A stretch of 64,000 bases of DNA from Colius striatus (taxonomy: Eukaryota > Chordata > Aves > Coliiformes > Coliidae). The stretch's first letter is position 1. Each line of letters begins with the position of its first letter. The notes beneath the pieces are model-generated. The model saw only the letters and a list, made by a program, of their open reading frames with translations. It did not search any database and had not been told where the DNA came from. Position numbers and translations under genes: made by a program. Positions 59,220 to 64,000 of the stretch are shown piece by piece. The stretch lies in assembly GCF_028858725.1 (NCBI RefSeq), contig NC_084774.1:9956001-10020000 (forward strand). The letters run 5' to 3'.

Positions 59220-62200
59220 CTGCCACAAGTGTGGGGCCTGAGCCTGGGATAAAGCTGGGCCTTTCAGAGCATCTGACTGACAGAAATGTCAGGCACTTGT
59301 TGAAGAAACTTGTCATTTTTTATGTCTGTTGCAAATACAGTCACATCCCCTTCTCTCAGTTACAAAGCTGAGAGCCAAAGCTGAGCTATAAAAGTGAGGG
59401 AGGAGAAAAAAGCTGGGGGAGGCAGTGGGGGCAGAGCATTGTGGGCACAACAGATTAATTTAATTATGTTTGGGAAACTTGGGTTTGAGTGTTGATGCAG
59501 GTTACAAATAAAACAAGTTTGTCATTCTTGTCAGAATGCTTTTTTTTTGCCTGGATCACAAAGGCACCTGCTTATTAATTTAGCCTGATTGCTAATCTCA
59601 GCAATCAGCAATCACAGCAGCATGCAGTACTTAGATGCTATCGGGAGGCACAAGCAGGAGCAAAGGGACCAGAGCAGCTCCAGCGTGTGATGCTGCTGCA
59701 CAGACACCTCTCTGCATCCCTGAGGCGAGATATGATCCAGGAAAAGCAAATGCCACAGGCCATGCAGGATATACAGAGCACAAGCCTCACCAGGCATCTT
59801 ACTGACTCTGATTTGGGAAAGGTTTGGGCAATACAGGGCAAAAAAATTGACTGAAACATTCCTCCTAGGAAGCAATGCTTTTCCTGGGAACTGTATTCTC
59901 AGCACCATTCAGAAAGTCAGTGCTGGGCAACCTTTTCTCTCCCCTCTGCAACATTATGTGCAAGAGCCAGCTAAGTAACTGTGCTGCTGAGCACTCAGGG
60001 AGAGGGTTGTGGAGCAGGAGAAGAGCTGCCCCACTGCTGCTGCACCTGAGGATGTGCCACTTGGTAGGCGCGTGTGGCCCAACCCAACAGGTGGAACAAA
60101 AACAGATGTGAGAGGTTTGTGTGCATGAATACTTGTGTGTCTTCAGCTGAGCAAGGCTGGTGGCTACACCTGATGTATGAGGAAACCTCAGTCCTTCTGA
60201 AGCCAGAGCCTCAACTCCAGGCACAAACAAATAGGCTTCTGCACTGCTTCAGTGCCAGCCTTTAGCAAGGACTGTGCCTTTCCTCTAATGCTGAGCAGCA
60301 TTCAGGCATGTGGGACTGAATGTTGAGTTATCTTTGCAGCCTGGGTGTTTCTGGTGGGCATCAGAAGCAGAAAGCATAGAGATCAAAGTCAAAACAGTGT
60401 CACTCCTGAGAGCATCGTTGGTGATACACAAAGCAACGCCAGGAAGGGAGAACCTAGAGCAAAAAGGTGCCAGGCTGAGGGGAAGGAGGAGGTGGTGAGG
60501 ACTGAACTCTGAGCTGTGTAACACCAGGATGCTCCAGGCTCCAGTAGAGAAGTTGTGCTGGACCATACTGAAGGATTAAATCAGCCCAGGATGGTACTGG
60601 GATGGGAGAAGTGGTGATGCTATGGCATGGTGCAGTGTGGAAGCTGCCTTTGGAGTGTAACCCCCTCAGTCAACTCCTGCTGCAGGGCACTGACTGGTGT
60701 GAGGCTCATGCCAGCATTGGAGACTTCTCCAGCTGCTGGCATTGGGCTTCCAGGTCATCACAGTGACCAGACTTCGCTTCAGAAACATAAATGATTTAAA
60801 GATATAAGGTTTGCTGTTGGAGGCCTCTCTGATGTCTGTATGAATAGGAGACATTTCAGCAGCTTCTGGGGAGAAAACAGACCAAACAGAGGAGAGAATG
60901 GAGCTTATTGTATCCAGTGGCCAGAGTGGCCAAAGATGCCTGAGAGACAAAGTGACAAACAGAGGCTTCCTGTGCAATTAGTCTCTTGACCTCTGTGGTT
61001 GAATGAGGGATGCTGGGAAAGGAGCTGTGGATCACAAGGCCCCCAGGAAGGTTTCCTTGACAACACTTACTGAAGAAAAATGAGTTTTCCTGAATGCAAT
61101 GGTTATTAGCCCATGAGACACTGACTTTAGAAGAGACAAGGACATGGCACCTTGCAGAAGGAGCCCCTTGGTTAGGGGGCTGTGAAGCACTGGCTCAGTG
61201 AACTGCTTTTCAGATAAACCTAATTAAGCAGCTATTACAACCATTAATATTTATTTAGCAAGGCAGCCACTGCAGGAAAAGCAGAGTTATTGTTGAATAG
61301 TTGCTCTACCCACAAAACCTTCTCCACCTTGAATAAGCATTGGCACAGAAGGGAATTTTCTGCTCACTGCTGATAGTTTCACTACACTGCAGCTTGGATT
61401 CTTTAGATTCTTGAGCTCTGTTTCACCATTTACAGATGCAATGCAGTTGTATAGAAGGATTAAGTGTAATAATATAGCACAGTAATACTAGTGATAACAT
61501 CAATACAAGAACAATAATAATAACCAGAGCAGATGGGTGTTTAGTAGTGCTAAACTTCAGTGGCATGGAAGGCCAAAAAATAAAGATGTTTGTATTCCAA
61601 GTACAAATAAGTGCCTTTTTAAAATGATACACTTGAGACTTTGCCATTTCTCCCTGCTGTTTCAGCTAAGCTGGACTTCAATTTTCACCCTTATATGATG
61701 TCTCACAGGGACAGCAGCACTGTGACTTTGTCCTGAACTCAAATCATCAACCTTTGCCTGGCCAAAGTACCTCAGGAAATCACTGCAAGTTTTTCCTCCA
61801 GGAAAGACCCGTGACCTTTATCAGTGAAAGTCTTGGCTGCTCCAATGGTGTTTGCACAGCAGACAAACAAAGAGCATCTTCTTAAAAAGCAAAGCTGGTT
61901 GGCAGGAAATCAAATGCTGAATCAAGGGGTGAGGGATCAGCCAGGCAGCCCTGAGCATCAGAGCAGTGCAGTGGGGACCGAGGGCTGCAGCTCAGGCTCT
62001 TTCTCAGTTCAGACTAGAGAGAAGGTAAATATAGGGGTTTAAGTTGCAAATTCACTCTGTGTTGAAGCTGTAGATACACATGCAGAGGTCCAAGGCGTCT
62101 GTGCACAGCACTGAACAAGGGTAGTGCAGGAGGTGGAGCAGTCTGTGAGGCTGTGTGTCCTTATGGTGGTAAAGAGCAGCAAAACAGTTTTCCAGTTGCT

Positions 62201-64000
62201 TTCTTTGTAGGCCAAGTGGCAAATTGTGTAGGTTACTGGGTAAAAGGTTGTTTCTTCTTTGCAGGAACCCTTAAGCCCTGGCTGGTCTGTAGCAGCAGGA
62301 TCAGCCTTTCCCCTTTGCTCCATTCATTGCATGCTTCTAAATTTATTTCTAACTTTCATTTAAATAGAAATCTCTTATTTAAGCTGAACTTGGAAAGTGT
62401 AAAAGCAGGTTTGCTTGCAGGAACAGATACATATGGATGTGTGTAGGCAGGATGTCCTTTTTGCATATCTGTAGCTGTCACTGGGCTGAGCATCCTTCCT
62501 GCATATGTACGAGTCATGTCATCATCTCATAAGTGATGTTTGTTATTTCATATCCCAGCTGATTTCAGAAATGCAGTGAAAGACACAGATCCAAAGCCAA
62601 TAAGATTAAAGGCCTTAAGAGATTAATAAGCTAAGAAGTGCAAATCTAGTTGATAAGATGGTCTTGTTAGTAGGCTGTAAAGGACAGGGAGTTAGGGGTA
62701 ACTGACTGGTTCAGCAGCATCCCTTCTTCCTTAGCAGTATGGAGGAACAAGGGGAACAGGTTGAACTCTCCAGCTCATCAGTATGACAGGAGCAACAGAA
62801 GAAAAAGATGAGGAGATTGAAAAGATTTGAGGGACCAGGCTTTAAACAATCACCTCCCATCCCACGTTGTATCAGCTTGGAGTGTCCTACTGGCATCAAC
62901 GTCTGCCAGTGACTGTCCTGCCAGAGCCATCAGAAACACAACTGCAATGGGTTGAACCCTGCCACAAGAAACTCTTCCACATCCTGACAAGTTTTCTAAG
63001 ACCATTTTCCTATTCTGCAATAGGCTCCAACAGACAACACTCCCTCCAGCTCAGCTACAGCTTCCATCCCTGCTGAAGTCTTAATGGTGTCAAGAGCGTG
63101 AGTGTGTCCCATCATGTTGGCTAACAAGGCCTTCCTTTGCTCACAGTGTATGAGCTGTGTGATAAGGCTCTCTGTAAACTGCAGAACATCTTCACTGCCT
63201 TTCTCATCTTTCCTCAACATATAAATGAAGGATGGCCCAACAGAGAGCTTTGGCTTGTTTTGTTTGCCTGCCTAACAATTGCTTCCCATGGTTAGTTGCT
63301 GTTCCAGTTTCACTCAGATCAGCAGAAATGGGGTTTATTTCAGGAGAGAAAAGTCTGTCACAACTATTCTGCTTATAGTACTGCAACAAATCATTTCATG
63401 TAAAGAATGAAAGGTAAAAATGTTCCATGGGCTAGAGAAGCAAAAGGAGTAGATTCATGCTTTTAATAAGAATAGTCATAAAGAAAAATGTACCCTCCCT
63501 GATGGAAAGGTCCTGTCAGCTTTGAATGGGTTGAAATCTGTGTCACAGTCTGTGAAATTTCTCTTTGCAATGATTATCTCTACAGTATAATAGGCTTTCT
63601 CAATAGAATACCGTGAATCATTGTAAAGAACACTACAGCAAGGATATTACTCTGCAGAAGCGTGGCAGCAGCAGAGAGCTGGCGTTTGCCCTGCTCAACC
63701 AGGGGGATCTAAGAGAGGTTCAGTGTGAGGGTGCAGATGTAGCAGGGGCAAACTCTTGTCATTTCTGAGCCAGGCTGTAGGAACCAGGGCTGAAGGGTAC
63801 CACAACACTCCTCACATCCCAACCCCAAATCAAAGCCAGTTTAGCACAAACAGCCCTGATTCCCTGCAGATCTCGGCAGTGTTTAATGGGGAAGCTTTGC
63901 ACTCAGACCTGGAGTGTATTGGGTGAAATGGTTGGTTGTCTGTTTGTTTTTAGCAAATACTTCCTTAGATTTGCTCAGTTCCTGTGGGAACAGGGACAAG

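Larger units (their letters stand above)
41583..64000 (+). other. NKAIN4 first intron (open at the right window edge)
   Basis: Runs from the GTAAGT donor to the end of the window. It contains CR1 fragments at 46.7, 54.8, 56.1 and 59.0 kb, a 20-bp tandem repeat at 42.0 kb and a G-rich purine tract at 53.4 kb. No second coding exon and no other gene was recognised. An unannotated nested transcript cannot be excluded. Confidence 0.65.

Noticed and set aside
41583-64000. Second coding exon of NKAIN4
   Set aside because: I looked for a frame encoding a segment like ERQVFDFLGYQW and found none, so the intron runs past the window.
1-64000. CRISPR arrays, bacterial operons, tRNA or rRNA genes
   Set aside because: Spliced vertebrate-type genes and CR1 repeats show eukaryotic nuclear DNA. 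No spaced short repeats and no tRNA or rRNA sequence were noticed.

Overview
The window looks like bird nuclear DNA. CR1 retrotransposon fragments lie in both orientations. Two divergent genes match the ARFGAP1-NKAIN4 neighbourhood of human 20q13.33. There is also an avian-type endogenous retrovirus (ERV). The order or species cannot be told from the sequence. All calls come from reading the bases and translations; no search was run.

Layout. (1) 1-4.1 kb: a CR1 fragment and unannotated intergenic DNA. (2) 4.1-25.5 kb, minus strand: ARFGAP1, a Golgi Arf1 GTPase-activating protein of the COPI system. Twelve coding exons join in phase to give 422 residues and a stop (start 21203, stop 5329). A probable non-coding first exon and a CpG-island promoter lie near 24.9-25.5 kb. 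One intron has a GC donor instead of GT. The CpG island holds a 74-bp near-perfect palindrome. (3) 25.5-30.9 kb: intergenic DNA with one CR1 and one weak candidate exon for a single-pass membrane protein. (4) 30,886-38,766, plus strand: a full-length class I (gammaretrovirus-like) provirus. Its two 504-bp LTRs look identical and a 4-bp target duplication flanks them. Primer-binding site, splice donor, polypurine tract, gag, pro, pol and env can all be seen. The coding part is heavily broken: most of capsid is missing, the middle of RNase H is missing, and there are several frameshifts and at least ten in-frame stops. (5) 38.8-41.0 kb: intergenic DNA with a 38-bp tandem duplication. (6) 41.0-64 kb, plus strand: CpG-island promoter and first coding exon of NKAIN4 (18 codons, then a GT donor). 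Its first intron fills the rest of the window and contains CR1 fragments, a 20-bp tandem repeat and a few stretches that may be conserved non-coding elements.

The most striking feature is the provirus envelope. Its surface subunit reads as up to three immunoglobulin-like domains in tandem, followed by a furin-type site and a transmembrane subunit with a CX9CC motif and a PPSY motif in its tail. Identical LTRs around a badly degraded interior suggest that an already defective element was copied in trans and inserted recently, unless the assembly collapsed the LTRs or introduced homopolymer errors.

ARFGAP1 and NKAIN4 are transcribed away from each other, as in human. The provirus lies between them in NKAIN4 orientation, with its 3' LTR about 2.8 kb upstream of the NKAIN4 start codon.
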